NCBI GenBank assembly: GCA_034430115.1
Contig: DAOUFG010000021.1
Location: 79,580 to 143,579, forward strand
Reading direction: 5' to 3'
Source: CAIXPS01 sp034430115
GTDB taxonomy: Bacteria > Chloroflexota > Anaerolineae > J036 > Brachytrichaceae
DNA: 64,000 nt
A model generated the notes under the pieces. It was not told the DNA's origin. It ran no database searches and worked only from the letters and a program-made list of their open reading frames with translations. Both the position numbers and the translations under genes were made by a program. Below are positions 1-7,708 of this stretch, one piece after another (position 1 is the first letter of the stretch; each line of letters begins with the position of its first letter).

Positions 1-308
1 TCCCCGGTGAGATATGACACGAGCGCCAGCGCCAGCAACAGAACCACGAGCGGGTTCCTGACGTTGCTCCACAGCCGGGCCAGGGGCGATTGGCGCTTTT
101 CCTTGGCGACTTCGTTCAGCCCATACAGGTTCAGGCGGGTCTCGGCCTCTTCCTCGGCCAGCCCCTCGACGGTCGTATTCAATTGTTGCAGCACGGCTGG
201 CAGCTCAGCATAGGCGCATTCGACCAGCTTCCTGGAGACGCGGGGAGAGTTCGTGCGCAGCGCTTCAAGCCGGCGAACGGAATTGACAAATGTGGCTTGC
301 AGGTTCAT
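1..308 (-). CDS. mgtA: Magnesium-translocating P-type ATPase, N-terminal part (runs off the window)
   Basis: The first 102 codons of a P-type cation ATPase are present; the rest lies beyond position 1. The translation carries the cation-ATPase N-terminal domain (GLAEEEAETRLNLYGLNEV, about residues 49-67), followed by the first membrane segment (about residues 86-101, NPLVVLLLALALVSYL). The ATG at 308 follows a strong GGAGGT ribosome-binding site at 314-319. P-type ATPases of this type import Mg2+ across the inner membrane. The N-terminal domain alone does not separate Mg2+ from Ca2+ pumps. The M-box riboswitch in its leader makes MgtA/MgtB by far the best reading. Confidence 0.85.
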   Translation of the reverse strand, partial: MNLQATFVNSVRRLEALRTNSPRVSRKLVECAYAELPAVLQQLNTTVEGLAEEEAETRLNLYGLNEVAKEKRQSPLARLWSNVRNPLVVLLLALALVSYLTG

Positions 309-374
309 TCAACACCTCCGATCTGAAGTCGGCGACCGTGTTGCGTGATGACCTGCATCCGTGCAAGTGGAAGA

Positions 375-524
375 TTAACGTGCCGGCGGCGCGAGAATGG
401 CGCAGCCGAAGGTAATGCCTCGCCGGGGAACCGGTCGATTCACGCTCACGATCGCATCGTGACGATTCTTGTTGTGTGTATTCATTTCTATGTGCGATTC
501 GGTTTGTTTATCTGAACTATCCAT
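375..524 (-). CDS. Possible 49-residue leader ORF between the M-box terminator and mgtA
   Basis: An ATG-initiated 49-codon frame lies in the mgtA leader downstream of the terminator. Its second half is rich in Pro and Arg (RPVPRRG, APPAR). A very good GGGAGGTGA sequence (538-546) lies about 16 nt upstream, too far for an ideal start. The same site sits only 2 nt before another ATG (538) that opens a 16-residue frame. Enterobacterial mgtA leaders encode a proline-rich control peptide (mgtL), so a regulatory uORF is conceivable. Nothing beyond position and composition supports it. Confidence 0.25.
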   Translation of the reverse strand: MDSSDKQTESHIEMNTHNKNRHDAIVSVNRPVPRRGITFGCAILAPPAR

Positions 525-626
525 AACCAGCGAGTCATCACCTCCCTTGCCGAGCTAAACTTTTGGGGTTGTGCCGAATGAAGCTCAGCCAACCCGCGGT
601 TTTATTTTTCGAAGCCCGGTCTTTCA

Positions 627-661
627 GAAAAAAAGAAAGCAGCCCACGAGGAGCTGCTTTC
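627..661 (-). terminator. Intrinsic terminator of the M-box leader (expression platform)
   Basis: On the minus strand GAAAGCAGC and GCTGCTTTC pair around a short CTCCTCGTGG loop (635-661) and are followed directly by a run of seven U (627-634). It lies about 55 nt downstream of the M-box aptamer and upstream of mgtA. That is where a Mg2+-controlled termination switch is expected. Confidence 0.85.
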
Positions 662-714
662 TGAATACGCCTAACGCATCCTTCAAACGCAAACGGATGA
701 GTAACATCCCTGCG

Positions 715-905
715 CCGCCCCTCGTTGAGTTTTGGCACTGGTGGACGTAGATTCCGGCGGAGCGGATACGCTCTGATATGCGGGATCAGAATCAGCTACT
801 TTGAGTAAAGCCTTAATCCGACTTCACTTGTTCTACCCATTGGTGTCTCTCGACATTTCCGGGCAGTAGCCTGTGTTCAACCAGGAGCCTCACCTAACAA
901 GCAAC
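715..905 (-). promoter_or_regulatory. M-box (ykoK) magnesium riboswitch
   Basis: The minus strand shows the hallmark M-box blocks in order: GTTAGGTGAGGCTCCTG near 888-904, then CTACTGCCCGGAAATGTCG, then GACACCAATGGGT, and a distal AGTGCCAAAACTC near 727-739. These match the Mg2+-sensing aptamer known from mgtE/mgtA leaders. High Mg2+ would stabilise the aptamer and favour the terminator at 627-661, switching off the downstream Mg2+ ATPase. The boundaries are approximate. Confidence 0.93.
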
Positions 906-923
906 TATTCAATTGACTGCCGC

Positions 924-952
924 GTTATAACCCTCCGGGCAAGTTTTGTCAA
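924..952 (-). promoter_or_regulatory. Sigma70-type promoter of the M-box/mgtA transcript
   Basis: On the minus strand TTGACA (947-952) and TATAAC (924-929) are separated by exactly 17 nt. The predicted transcription start, near 915-918, lies about 10 nt upstream of the first conserved M-box residues. Confidence 0.85.
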
Positions 953-998
953 TGGCAGATGGGGCGCTTTTTCAAATCTGTACGATTTTTTGACAACG

Positions 999-2639
999 CT
1001 ACGATTTATCTGCGCTCTGACATACGGCCGGCAACTGAATGTTCACGCCCTCACGCGGAGACGTCAGATCATATTGCACTTTGATGCGGCCAGTGAAGTC
1101 GAACAAGAGCAACCCGCCCGTGTAGTTCGCCGTCATGCGCACCAGGTGATATCCACTCTCAGACATGTAGATGTCGCCATTCACCAGTTCGGGGCGCGTT
1201 TCGTTCGGATCTATTTCTTCCACATGCTTGTGGACGGTTTGCATCGCCTCCACAGCCAGGCGAAAGTGATAGGTCATGTCGCCATTGATAGTGGCCTTCC
1301 CCATCGGCACGCCATAGACAGTGCCGTTATCCAACAGCCAACGCGCCAGTTGCTCGGGAGAGATGGCATCCAAATTATCGCTGCCACTCTTACTTGAGAG
1401 GTTGGTGCAAACACCTGACGGGTGATCCGCCGCCTCGGTGACCATATAGATTGCATCGTCGATGTCATACAGGCTAACCCGCTGCAAGCCATATTGTTCC
1501 AGGTACCCCTGCCCGCTCATGCCGGCGAACAGCGCGCCGTCGATGATCAACACGCGTCGCTTTTGTGCGCGGTCCTCCAACTGTTGCACCGAAGTCGATT
1601 TGAGCACCGCCTTGCCGTCGCTATCCTTACCGTTCAAAGTCAACATGGTGACCGACTTATACGCGCCCTCCGCCAAGCCCTTGAACGGCGTCACATAGAA
1701 CAACGCGGCGCCATCGATCGTGCCGGGCAAATCGGCCAGCGCAGAGGCGGTGTCACACACCTTGGGTAGCGTCACTGGCTCAGCCTTCTCAGGGTAGGAA
1801 TGGTCGTATGCCAGGTGCACCTTACCCTCAAAGTCCAGGTCACTCAGTTTGCCCTCGTAATTTAGTCGCAGGCTCACCAGGTAGCCGCCCTCACGCGCCA
1901 GGTAGACGTCGCCGTCCACTACGTCCAGCACGCTAACGATGCGCTTGATGTACCAGTCCGTGATCTGCCCGGCGGCATGGTTCGACGCCTCGGCATCCAC
2001 CACGTAGTGCCACACGGGGATGCCGTTGATGTTATCTTCACCCACGCGGATGCCATAGAGATATTTTTGTACGTCTTGCAACAGCGTGTCGGCCAATGTG
2101 GACTGGGAGGAGAACAGGTCACGCTCATTGCTACCCAGCTTGACGCACCCATAATCCTGGTCGCCATAGTCCATCACCCAAAAAGTGCCGTCTTTCAGCC
2201 GGTAGATTGAGCTGCCTTCCACATGTTGCTTGACTTCGTCCTCCTCCATGAGGCTCAGCACACGTTGCGAGAGCGATCCGCTCATCTCGGCGCTGGACTG
2301 GCGCAGGTCGGCCGAATGGGTGCGCACCATGCTCAAGTCGCCGGACATTTGCTCACCGTCCGTGCTCTTGCCGTCCACCTCCAGGCGGATCACCTGGCGC
2401 GTCTGCTTCAGCATCAGGCTACCCGAGATGACGCTCGGCACGATTTGTTCCACTTTGGGGGCCGGCGAGGTCGCGGTGGCCGCTGGTGTGGGGGAAGCGG
2501 CCGGCGTCGCTGTCGCGGGGATCGGCGTAGGTGAGGGCGCAATCGCGGGTGTGCGCAACTGCACCTGGCACGCGCTCAAGAGCATACCGGCGACGACGAG
2601 TAGGCTGAGGCACCCAGCCACGCGCAACGATAGCTTCAT
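999..2639 (-). CDS. Lipoprotein with two tandem LppX/LolA-like halves
   Basis: A 546-residue secreted lipoprotein. The signal peptide ends in a lipobox (VAGMLLSAC, Cys near residue 23), followed by a Thr/Pro/Ala-rich linker. Two halves of about 230 residues then share the pattern 'EGGYLVSLRLNYEG...FEGKVHLAYD' and 'ESGYHLVRMTANYTGG...FTGRIKVQYD', each ending in LPKVC or LPAVC. This indicates an internal duplication of a lipid-binding-like LppX/LolA beta fold. ATG 2639 has an AGGT site 5 nt upstream (2645-2650); a longer ATG frame begins at 2738 but would bury the signal peptide. It lies 91 nt behind the phytoene synthase gene, so the two may be co-transcribed. The precise role is unknown. Confidence 0.7.
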   Translation of the reverse strand: MKLSLRVAGCLSLLVVAGMLLSACQVQLRTPAIAPSPTPIPATATPAASPTPAATATSPAPKVEQIVPSVISGSLMLKQTRQVIRLEVDGKSTDGEQMSGDLSMVRTHSADLRQSSAEMSGSLSQRVLSLMEEDEVKQHVEGSSIYRLKDGTFWVMDYGDQDYGCVKLGSNERDLFSSQSTLADTLLQDVQKYLYGIRVGEDNINGIPVWHYVVDAEASNHAAGQITDWYIKRIVSVLDVVDGDVYLAREGGYLVSLRLNYEGKLSDLDFEGKVHLAYDHSYPEKAEPVTLPKVCDTASALADLPGTIDGAALFYVTPFKGLAEGAYKSVTMLTLNGKDSDGKAVLKSTSVQQLEDRAQKRRVLIIDGALFAGMSGQGYLEQYGLQRVSLYDIDDAIYMVTEAADHPSGVCTNLSSKSGSDNLDAISPEQLARWLLDNGTVYGVPMGKATINGDMTYHFRLAVEAMQTVHKHVEEIDPNETRPELVNGDIYMSESGYHLVRMTANYTGGLLLFDFTGRIKVQYDLTSPREGVNIQLPAVCQSADKS

Positions 2640-2730
2640 CGAATACCTCCCCAGTGGCGCGTACATTGTTTGCACGCGATATATAGAAAGTGTAGGACGA
2701 TTTTTGAAAGAGATGGTGCTGGTGTGATAC

Positions 2731-3651
2731 TCACCCATTCGCGCTGGTGTTCATCACGCGCAGGTAGATGCCCGGCACGCGCACCAGTTTAGCCAGCGTG
2801 TTCAGATGCGCACGGCGCGAGAAGACGTTATAACCGTTCTGCACGATGCGATCCAGGATACAGCGATAAAGTGAGATGGCCGCGCCCACCGCCAGGCGCC
2901 CCTCGTGATGCAGATAGGCGATCCCGTGCCAGCCGCGCTCATAAAGCGCGTGCGCACGCGAGATCTGGAACCACATCAACGCGCGAAACCGCTCATCGAT
3001 CACCCCGGCGTGCAGGTCACGCTCGGTGTAGTGAAATCGTTGCAAGTCTTCCTGGGGCAGGTAGATGCGTCCACGCGCGAGGTCTTCACCCACGTCGCGC
3101 AGGATGTTGGTCAATTGCAACGCCACGCCCAGCATGATGGCCGCGCGCGTCGCCCGCTCCGCGCTGGCCGTATCGGTTTGTTGCAGGCCAATGATGTGCA
3201 TGCTCACCAGGCCAACCGTGCTGGCCACCAGGTAGCAATAGCGATACAGGTCGTCGAACGTCTCGTAACGGTTCACGCGCAGGTCCATCTCGCAGCCATC
3301 GATCAGTTCTTCCACGTATTGCTGGGGCACGCCATAGCGGTCGCGCGTATCGGCCCAGGCAGCCAGGATGGCATTCTTCTGAGCGACGCGGGGCAACCGG
3401 CTGGCCAGCCGCCATTGCGCCAGGTTAAAGGCGCCGGCCGAAGCCGCCGCCGGCTGATCGACCATATCGTCGGTGGCACGGCAAAATGCATAGAAAGCTC
3501 GGATAGCGCGCCGTTGCTCGCCCGGCAAAAACCGGGTGCTGAAGTAGAACGACTTGGAATGTACGCGCGTCACATCAGCACAGAAGGAATAGGCATCTTC
3601 CAGGTCGATTGCATGCTCCAACCTGGAGGAAAGGACAAGGGGTTGCATCAT
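2731..3651 (-). CDS. Phytoene/squalene synthase family protein
   Basis: A 306-residue trans-isoprenyl diphosphate synthase (head-to-head). Both Asp-rich diphosphate-Mg2+ motifs are intact: RATDDMVDQ (about 59-67) and NILRDVGEDLARGR (about 182-195), followed by IYLPQEDL. It condenses two GGPP to phytoene, or two FPP to squalene; the sequence alone does not settle which. The ATGATG at 3651/3648 has an AGAAGGTG site; a longer ATG start at 3699 has poorer upstream sequence. The desaturase that should use its product lies upstream but is broken, so squalene for hopanoids, or a carotenoid route completed elsewhere, are both possible. Confidence 0.85.
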   Translation of the reverse strand: MMQPLVLSSRLEHAIDLEDAYSFCADVTRVHSKSFYFSTRFLPGEQRRAIRAFYAFCRATDDMVDQPAAASAGAFNLAQWRLASRLPRVAQKNAILAAWADTRDRYGVPQQYVEELIDGCEMDLRVNRYETFDDLYRYCYLVASTVGLVSMHIIGLQQTDTASAERATRAAIMLGVALQLTNILRDVGEDLARGRIYLPQEDLQRFHYTERDLHAGVIDERFRALMWFQISRAHALYERGWHGIAYLHHEGRLAVGAAISLYRCILDRIVQNGYNVFSRRAHLNTLAKLVRVPGIYLRVMNTSANG

Positions 3652-3792
3652 AGGTTCACCTTCTGCTTCAACGTGTCGTGCGCTGCCTCCGCTATACACA
3701 TTATTTCATATCCCTCGCGGTTTGCGTTCGGTCTTTTTGCGGTAAAAGCTCCGCCTTTTGGCTTAAGGAACGTTCATTTCGGCATGCCTGGG

Positions 3793-4611
3793 CTAGGGGA
3801 TGTGATGCCAGATCAGCCCGCGATCACGCGCCAACAGCGCCGCCGCTGCGCGGTTCCCGCTCCGGCAGGCGCCCTCCATACTGTCGTAGAACTTCTGAAA
3901 CGTATAGCCGCCGGCTAGAAACAGGTTGGGCACCGGCGAGGCCTACGTCACGCGATATTGATCCACCCCCGGATATGGTCCATACACCGACTGTGGCACG
4001 CGCACCACCACGCTTTTGGTGATTCGTGCCCCCTCGGAAGTGGCTGGGAATATGTCTCGGACGTTGGTCCAAACCTTGTCCACAATCTGCTCATCGCTCA
4101 GGCCGATTAAATCTTTTGCCGGGGCCACCACGAACTGGAAGCGCGACCCGCCGCCGGGCGTGCGATATTCCGGCGTCGTATTCGCCATATCGGCATACAC
4201 AGGGATCACGCCATCGGGCGAGAACAGGCAGTTATCCAGGCCAGAAATCTGCCTATCCGTCCATAGATGCACCGTAACCACCGGCACGCCGCTCAACTTC
4301 ATCAACCCGCCGAAATAGGGCTGGCTCTGAAGCGCCGGCGGGATCAGCTTCTTCAAGTTGTGAATCGGCAGGGCCAGCACGAAGTAATCGGCAGGAACGC
4401 GCTGCAGCGCGACGACACCGTTGGGAACACGTTGCGCAACGTGCAGGGCCACAACGCTGTCGCCGGCGGCGTTCAACTCGATCTGCCTGATCTGAGCATC
4501 GGTATGGATATGACCGCCATGACTCCTTACATAATCAGCCATCGGGCCGATCAAATGCTCCTGGGGCGCTCCGCGCAAAAAACCGATTCGGCTGGCATGA
4601 TCCTGGCACAA
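3793..4611 (-). pseudogene. Remnant of CrtP/CrtQ-like (phytoene / zeta-carotene) desaturase
   Basis: The frame encodes the C-terminal half of an FAD-dependent carotene desaturase/amine oxidase. Homology starts at GFLRGAPQEHLIGPMADYV and runs through the substrate region to DQYRVT, then an in-frame TAG (3943-3945). The same frame continues directly with SPVPNLFLAGGYTFQKF and SMEGACRSGNRAAAALL, the family's C-terminal FAD-binding signature, to a second stop at 3793. The N-terminal dinucleotide-binding half is missing; upstream of 4611 the sequence turns abruptly AT-rich. So both a 5' truncation and a nonsense codon mark it as dead, unless the TAG is an assembly error. It is adjacent to the phytoene synthase gene on the same strand. 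Confidence 0.8.
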
Positions 4612-4719
4612 TATGTATTATCTATAGTTGCATCATATTTGTGTAGTATTTGCATATACTTAGTAAACAATGAGTCTGGGGCATTACCAGGCGGTGCACA
4701 AGAGGAGGCCGGTTTTCAT

Positions 4720-4747
4720 TTGACACAACCGCCAGATGTTATAGAAT
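4720..4747 (+). promoter_or_regulatory. Sigma70-like promoter upstream of the small structured leader
   Basis: TTGACA (4720-4725) and TAGAAT (4742-4747, within TATAGAAT) are separated by 16 nt. Transcription from about 4754 would produce the hairpin-rich leader ahead of the 86-residue protein at 4903. Confidence 0.65.
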
Positions 4748-4753
4748 GCGGTG

Positions 4754-4878
4754 TACGATGAAGTTGGCTAAGGCTGTAATCCCTGCCTTCGACCAAAAGG
4801 TGAATCTGAAATTGATTCAGCTTGGTGGATCGTATGTTTAAAGGCACGTTGCGTGGCTGCACGCAACGTGCCTTTTTG
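4754..4878 (+). ncRNA. Candidate small RNA or attenuator leader
   Basis: Between the promoter and a strong terminator lie about 120 nt with two small potential hairpins (CCTTCGACCAAAAGG about 4786-4800; CTGAAATTGATTCAG 4806-4820) and a long terminal stem. A 27-codon frame starts at ATG 4758 (MKLAKAVIPAFDQKV...) and stops at 4839-4841, right at the terminator stem, which would suit translation-coupled attenuation. No known riboswitch class was recognised. It may be a free sRNA or a leader of the next gene. Confidence 0.35.
4840..4878 (+). terminator. Strong intrinsic terminator upstream of the 86-residue gene
   Basis: AAAGGCACGTTGCGT (4840-4854) pairs perfectly over 15 bp with ACGCAACGTGCCTTT (4861-4875) around a GGCTGC loop and runs into T5GTTT. 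It precedes the next start codon by only 25 nt, so it either ends a small RNA or attenuates the downstream gene. Confidence 0.85.
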
Positions 4879-4902
4879 TTTAATTACTCTGGAGGTATAG
4901 AA

Positions 4903-5163
4903 ATGATGGACTCGAGCCATATCGGCAAGGTGGAGAAAGCTCATCGCTATGCACAAGAACGGGATCGGTTTAAGTTCCTGAATTTCCAGGTCGTCGTGCG
5001 TGGCGATAATGGTGAATACGTAGTCAGCTACGATCATGGCAAATGGAGTTGCAATTCAGAGTACTTCAAGGCACATGGTTTCGATAGCCATACGATGGCA
5101 GTGGAGCAATTGCTGGGCGAGATGCTGATCGAACGTCAAAAGGCCGCTGAAGTGCAGGAATAG
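4903..5163 (+). CDS. Small protein with a degenerate SWIM-like finger
   Basis: An 86-residue cytoplasmic protein. The start is chosen at ATGATG 4903 because CTGGAGG lies 8 nt upstream; the open frame extends back to 4822 but crosses the terminator. The central stretch YVVSYDHGKWSCNSEYF plus GFDSHTMAVEQLL follows the spacing of a SWIM zinc finger (W-x-C-x-C-x2-F ... C-x-H-x2-A). The second and third Cys are replaced by Ser, leaving only Cys and His, so zinc binding is doubtful. It is a single gene between a leader terminator and its own terminator. The function is unknown; nucleic-acid or protein binding would be the family expectation. Confidence 0.65.
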   Translation: MMDSSHIGKVEKAHRYAQERDRFKFLNFQVVVRGDNGEYVVSYDHGKWSCNSEYFKAHGFDSHTMAVEQLLGEMLIERQKAAEVQE

Positions 5164-5191
5164 GCGCCTGCGGAAAGATCGTTGGTTCGTT

Positions 5192-5249
5192 ACGCGCCGC
5201 CGATCAAACGGGGGGTATTCCCTGACGTGAGTTCGACGGCGCGTTTTTA
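5192..5249 (+). terminator. Putative terminator after the SWIM-like gene
   Basis: ACGCGCCG (5192-5199) pairs with CGGCGCGT (5237-5244), followed by TTTTAT. The loop is long (about 37 nt), so confidence is moderate. Confidence 0.5.
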
Positions 5250-5268
5250 TTCGTGCTAACATTACACT

Positions 5269-6432
5269 GTGTACATCGGAAGTAGACGTCATCGCAAGCG
5301 CGGTAACGGTGCGGCCTGGTTGATCCTCTTCCTCATCGGCGTCATCCTCATCGGCGGTTACGCGCTTATTCAACAGCGACTTGGCAATGGCATCAATCTG
5401 TCGACGAGCGATGCCACCCCACTGGCTTCGGCCACCCCAACACGAAGCGTCGAGAATTTCATCATCCAGGCCGAAGAAGCCTACAAGAAGGGCGACTATC
5501 GCAGCGCCATCAACCTCTACGAGCAGGCCAGCCGGCGCAAACCGAATGACGCGGGCCTGTATGCGCTCGCGGCGCGCCTGATGGTGTTCATCGACCAGGC
5601 GCCCAAGGCCGAACAACGCGCCCAAAAAGCCCTGCAACTGGACCCAAACAACGCCTCGGCCAAAGCCGTTTTGTGTATGGCGATCGACTGGCAGGGCCGC
5701 TATGAAGAAGCATTGCCCATCTGCCAGGAAGCGACGGCGCTGGACCCTCATAGTTCGATGGCCTTCGCCTACCTGGCCGAAGTGCAGGCCGACAACGGCG
5801 ACGTGACAGACGGGCGGGCCTCGGCGCAACAGGCCTTGCAATTGGACCCCAAAAACGAAGACGCCATGCGCAACCTGGCCTATACCTACGAACAGGGCGG
5901 TGATTACGACCAGGCTATCAGGTATTACCAGCAGACGCTCGACCTGAACCCGAACATGCCGCACGTGCTGATCGCTTTAGGGCGTTGCGAGGTCATCATG
6001 GGCCAGGTGCCTAAAGCGGTGCTCTATTTCAAGAACGCCATCGACATAGATCCACAGAACGCCGAGGCTTATGACCGGCTGGGCGGCGCCTATTTTGCCA
6101 TCGGCGAATATGGGCTCTCGCGCACGGCGCTGGATAAAGCGATTGAGTTGGACCCAATGCGCGTCACAGCGTTCACCCGGCGCGGCATCTTAAACTTCCA
6201 GGTGAACCGCTACGAAGATGCCGTGACGGACTATACGCGCGCACTCACCACCAGCCAGATTGTAAGCACTTCGCTCACCGTCGTGGACTATATCAACTAC
6301 GGCTTCGCCTTACAATTGAGCGGAGATTGCACACGTGCCGTGGATATTTTCAATCAGGCATCGTCCATGGCCCCCACCGACCAGGATATCCAGGATAAGG
6401 TGACGGTAGGGTTAAAACGGTGCAGTCAATAG
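5269..6432 (+). CDS. Membrane-anchored TPR protein
   Basis: 387 residues. There is a basic N-terminus, one hydrophobic anchor (about residues 16-34, AWLILFLIGVILIGGYALI) and a Ser/Thr/Pro linker. About eight TPR units follow with the usual W/L-G-Y-A-F-A-P spacing (for example KGDYRSAINLYEQASRRKPN, NAEAYDRLGGAYFAIGEYG). TPR arrays act as protein-docking scaffolds; the single anchor suggests the repeats face outward. The GTG start at 5269 has no ribosome-binding site but a TAACAT -10-like box ends 6 nt before it, which suggests a leaderless mRNA. The partner is unknown. Confidence 0.8.
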   Translation: MYIGSRRHRKRGNGAAWLILFLIGVILIGGYALIQQRLGNGINLSTSDATPLASATPTRSVENFIIQAEEAYKKGDYRSAINLYEQASRRKPNDAGLYALAARLMVFIDQAPKAEQRAQKALQLDPNNASAKAVLCMAIDWQGRYEEALPICQEATALDPHSSMAFAYLAEVQADNGDVTDGRASAQQALQLDPKNEDAMRNLAYTYEQGGDYDQAIRYYQQTLDLNPNMPHVLIALGRCEVIMGQVPKAVLYFKNAIDIDPQNAEAYDRLGGAYFAIGEYGLSRTALDKAIELDPMRVTAFTRRGILNFQVNRYEDAVTDYTRALTTSQIVSTSLTVVDYINYGFALQLSGDCTRAVDIFNQASSMAPTDQDIQDKVTVGLKRCSQ

Positions 6433-6549
6433 CCCGAGCGCGTTTTTACAAGGCCGTGCATCCGGATAGACTGAATGGGTCGAGTGCCGGCATTCCGCCA
6501 ATGAATATCACGCGCGGGCCTGAAGCATGATAAAAGGGGAAGAATAGGA

Positions 6550-7257
6550 ATGGTTGATACCGCGACACGAACACTTATCGCGCCGCTCCTGACGTCGCAA
6601 CCTGTGGACGCGCTGGCATGGTATTTCACATTGGAACACGATTCCCGGCGCACGAAGATCGTCGCCCGCACGGGTGCGGATGGGCGAGCGATTGCTTTCG
6701 TGGCCGTTTGCCAAACGGGCATCGACCTGTTTCGCCCTATGGTGGTGTTGCGCGGCGACGACTCAGTGGCATTAAAGGATGCTCTGCGTGAAGCATTATC
6801 GCCGGGCCGCCAGTACCTCTTCAGCGCGCCGGTGACGTTACGTCCCGAACTCGATCAGCTTGCCTTTTTATATGGCGAGACGACCAACAAAATCTACATA
6901 TTGAACCAGGCTGACTTTAAGCCGGTGATGAACATCATGGTGCAAACCGGCCATACCCCTGACGGATTGCTGCGAGCATCCATCCCTGCACGCGATCATA
7001 CCAATGCGGCCGAAGCCGGCACAACCTGGATTTCGTCAAAGTATGCCGAGGTCTACGTGCGAGTGGCCGAGGCTGTGCGCAACCGAGGATTGGGTAAATC
7101 AGTCGTCTCGGCGATTAGTGCGCAAATCCTGGGCAAGAATCTCATCCCGCTCTATTCCGCGGCGCTGGATAACGTGGCCTCACAACACGTTGCATTGGGG
7201 CTGGGCTATCATGATACCGGGGCCTGGGAGTTGAGTGGCGCCCTGGGACTGCGCTAA
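6550..7257 (+). CDS. GNAT-family N-acetyltransferase
   Basis: 235 residues with the GNAT fold in the C-terminal half: VYVRVAEAVRNRGLGKSVVSAI gives the acetyl-CoA pyrophosphate loop (R/Q-x2-G-x-G/A, here RGLGKS). It ends with the PLYSAALDN...ASQHVALGLGYHDTG block seen in GNATs that modify small molecules or peptides. The N-terminal half is a diverged second domain. A GGGGAAGAATAGGA stretch precedes ATG 6550. The substrate cannot be read from the sequence. It stands alone, with a TATAAT box following it for the next gene. Confidence 0.75.
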   Translation: MVDTATRTLIAPLLTSQPVDALAWYFTLEHDSRRTKIVARTGADGRAIAFVAVCQTGIDLFRPMVVLRGDDSVALKDALREALSPGRQYLFSAPVTLRPELDQLAFLYGETTNKIYILNQADFKPVMNIMVQTGHTPDGLLRASIPARDHTNAAEAGTTWISSKYAEVYVRVAEAVRNRGLGKSVVSAISAQILGKNLIPLYSAALDNVASQHVALGLGYHDTGAWELSGALGLR

Positions 7258-7269
7258 AAACAGCGGTTG

Positions 7270-7275
7270 TATAAT
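7270..7275 (+). promoter_or_regulatory. -10 box for the SH3b gene
   Basis: TATAAT lies 53 nt before the start of the SH3b gene, leaving room for a leader that carries its AGGAGG site. No convincing -35 hexamer is visible at the expected distance. Confidence 0.45.
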
Positions 7276-7328
7276 TTCAGCACAGTGTAGGAAGAGTGTA
7301 GGAATATCTGTCTCAGGAGGGAATCAAC

Positions 7329-7616
7329 ATGTCACAGTTACGTCGTCTATTCGCAGCGGTCGCTCTTGCGTGTGTGACCTTCGCAGGATCGGCGTCGCCC
7401 GCATTCGCAACACAAAGCGACACGGCGAATCAGTGGGGCAGACATATTGCACGCGTGGTAGTGCCGGTTGCCAATGTACGCTCCTGCCCATCTACAAGCT
7501 GCCGCATCGTCTTCAAGGTCTATCGCAGCATGCGCGTTTATGTTTATAGCAGGCGAGGCGGCTGGACAAACATCGGGTACAACCGCTGGATCGCTTCCTA
7601 CCTGATTACGCGCTAG
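7329..7616 (+). CDS. Secreted bacterial SH3 (SH3b) domain protein
   Basis: 95 residues. There is a cleavable signal peptide (hydrophobic core FAAVALACVTFAGSAS, likely cut after PAFA). A single SH3b module follows: VVVPVANVRSCPSTSCRIVF, then a V-Y-V-Y-S strand, GGWTNIGYNRWIASYLI. Two Cys (SCPSTSC) may form a disulphide after export. SH3b modules typically bind cell-wall peptides or polysaccharide. CAGGAGGGAATCAAC gives a near-ideal ribosome-binding site before ATG 7329. It is monocistronic, closed by the terminator at 7654. Confidence 0.8.
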   Translation: MSQLRRLFAAVALACVTFAGSASPAFATQSDTANQWGRHIARVVVPVANVRSCPSTSCRIVFKVYRSMRVYVYSRRGGWTNIGYNRWIASYLITR

Positions 7617-7653
7617 CACCAGGGCGATTTGCAAGTGATTTGAGGGAATAACA

Positions 7654-7708
7654 AAACATCCGAGGTCTTAAGCTGGACGAAGTTCGGCCAAACCTCGGAT
7701 GTTTATGC
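7654..7708 (+). terminator. Terminator after the SH3b gene
   Basis: AAACATCCGAGGT (7654-7666) pairs over 13 bp with ACCTCGGATGTTT (7692-7704), with a GGACGAAGTTCGGCC sub-hairpin in the loop. The rest of 7709-7915 holds no recognisable gene. Confidence 0.75.

Noticed and set aside
538..738. 66-codon frame on the minus strand
   Set aside because: It runs through the end of the M-box aptamer and the terminator stem, so it is a chance frame in a structured leader.
3793..3945. Frameshift at the desaturase C-terminus
   Set aside because: The conserved C-terminal sequence continues in the same frame after the TAG, so it is a nonsense codon and not a frameshift.
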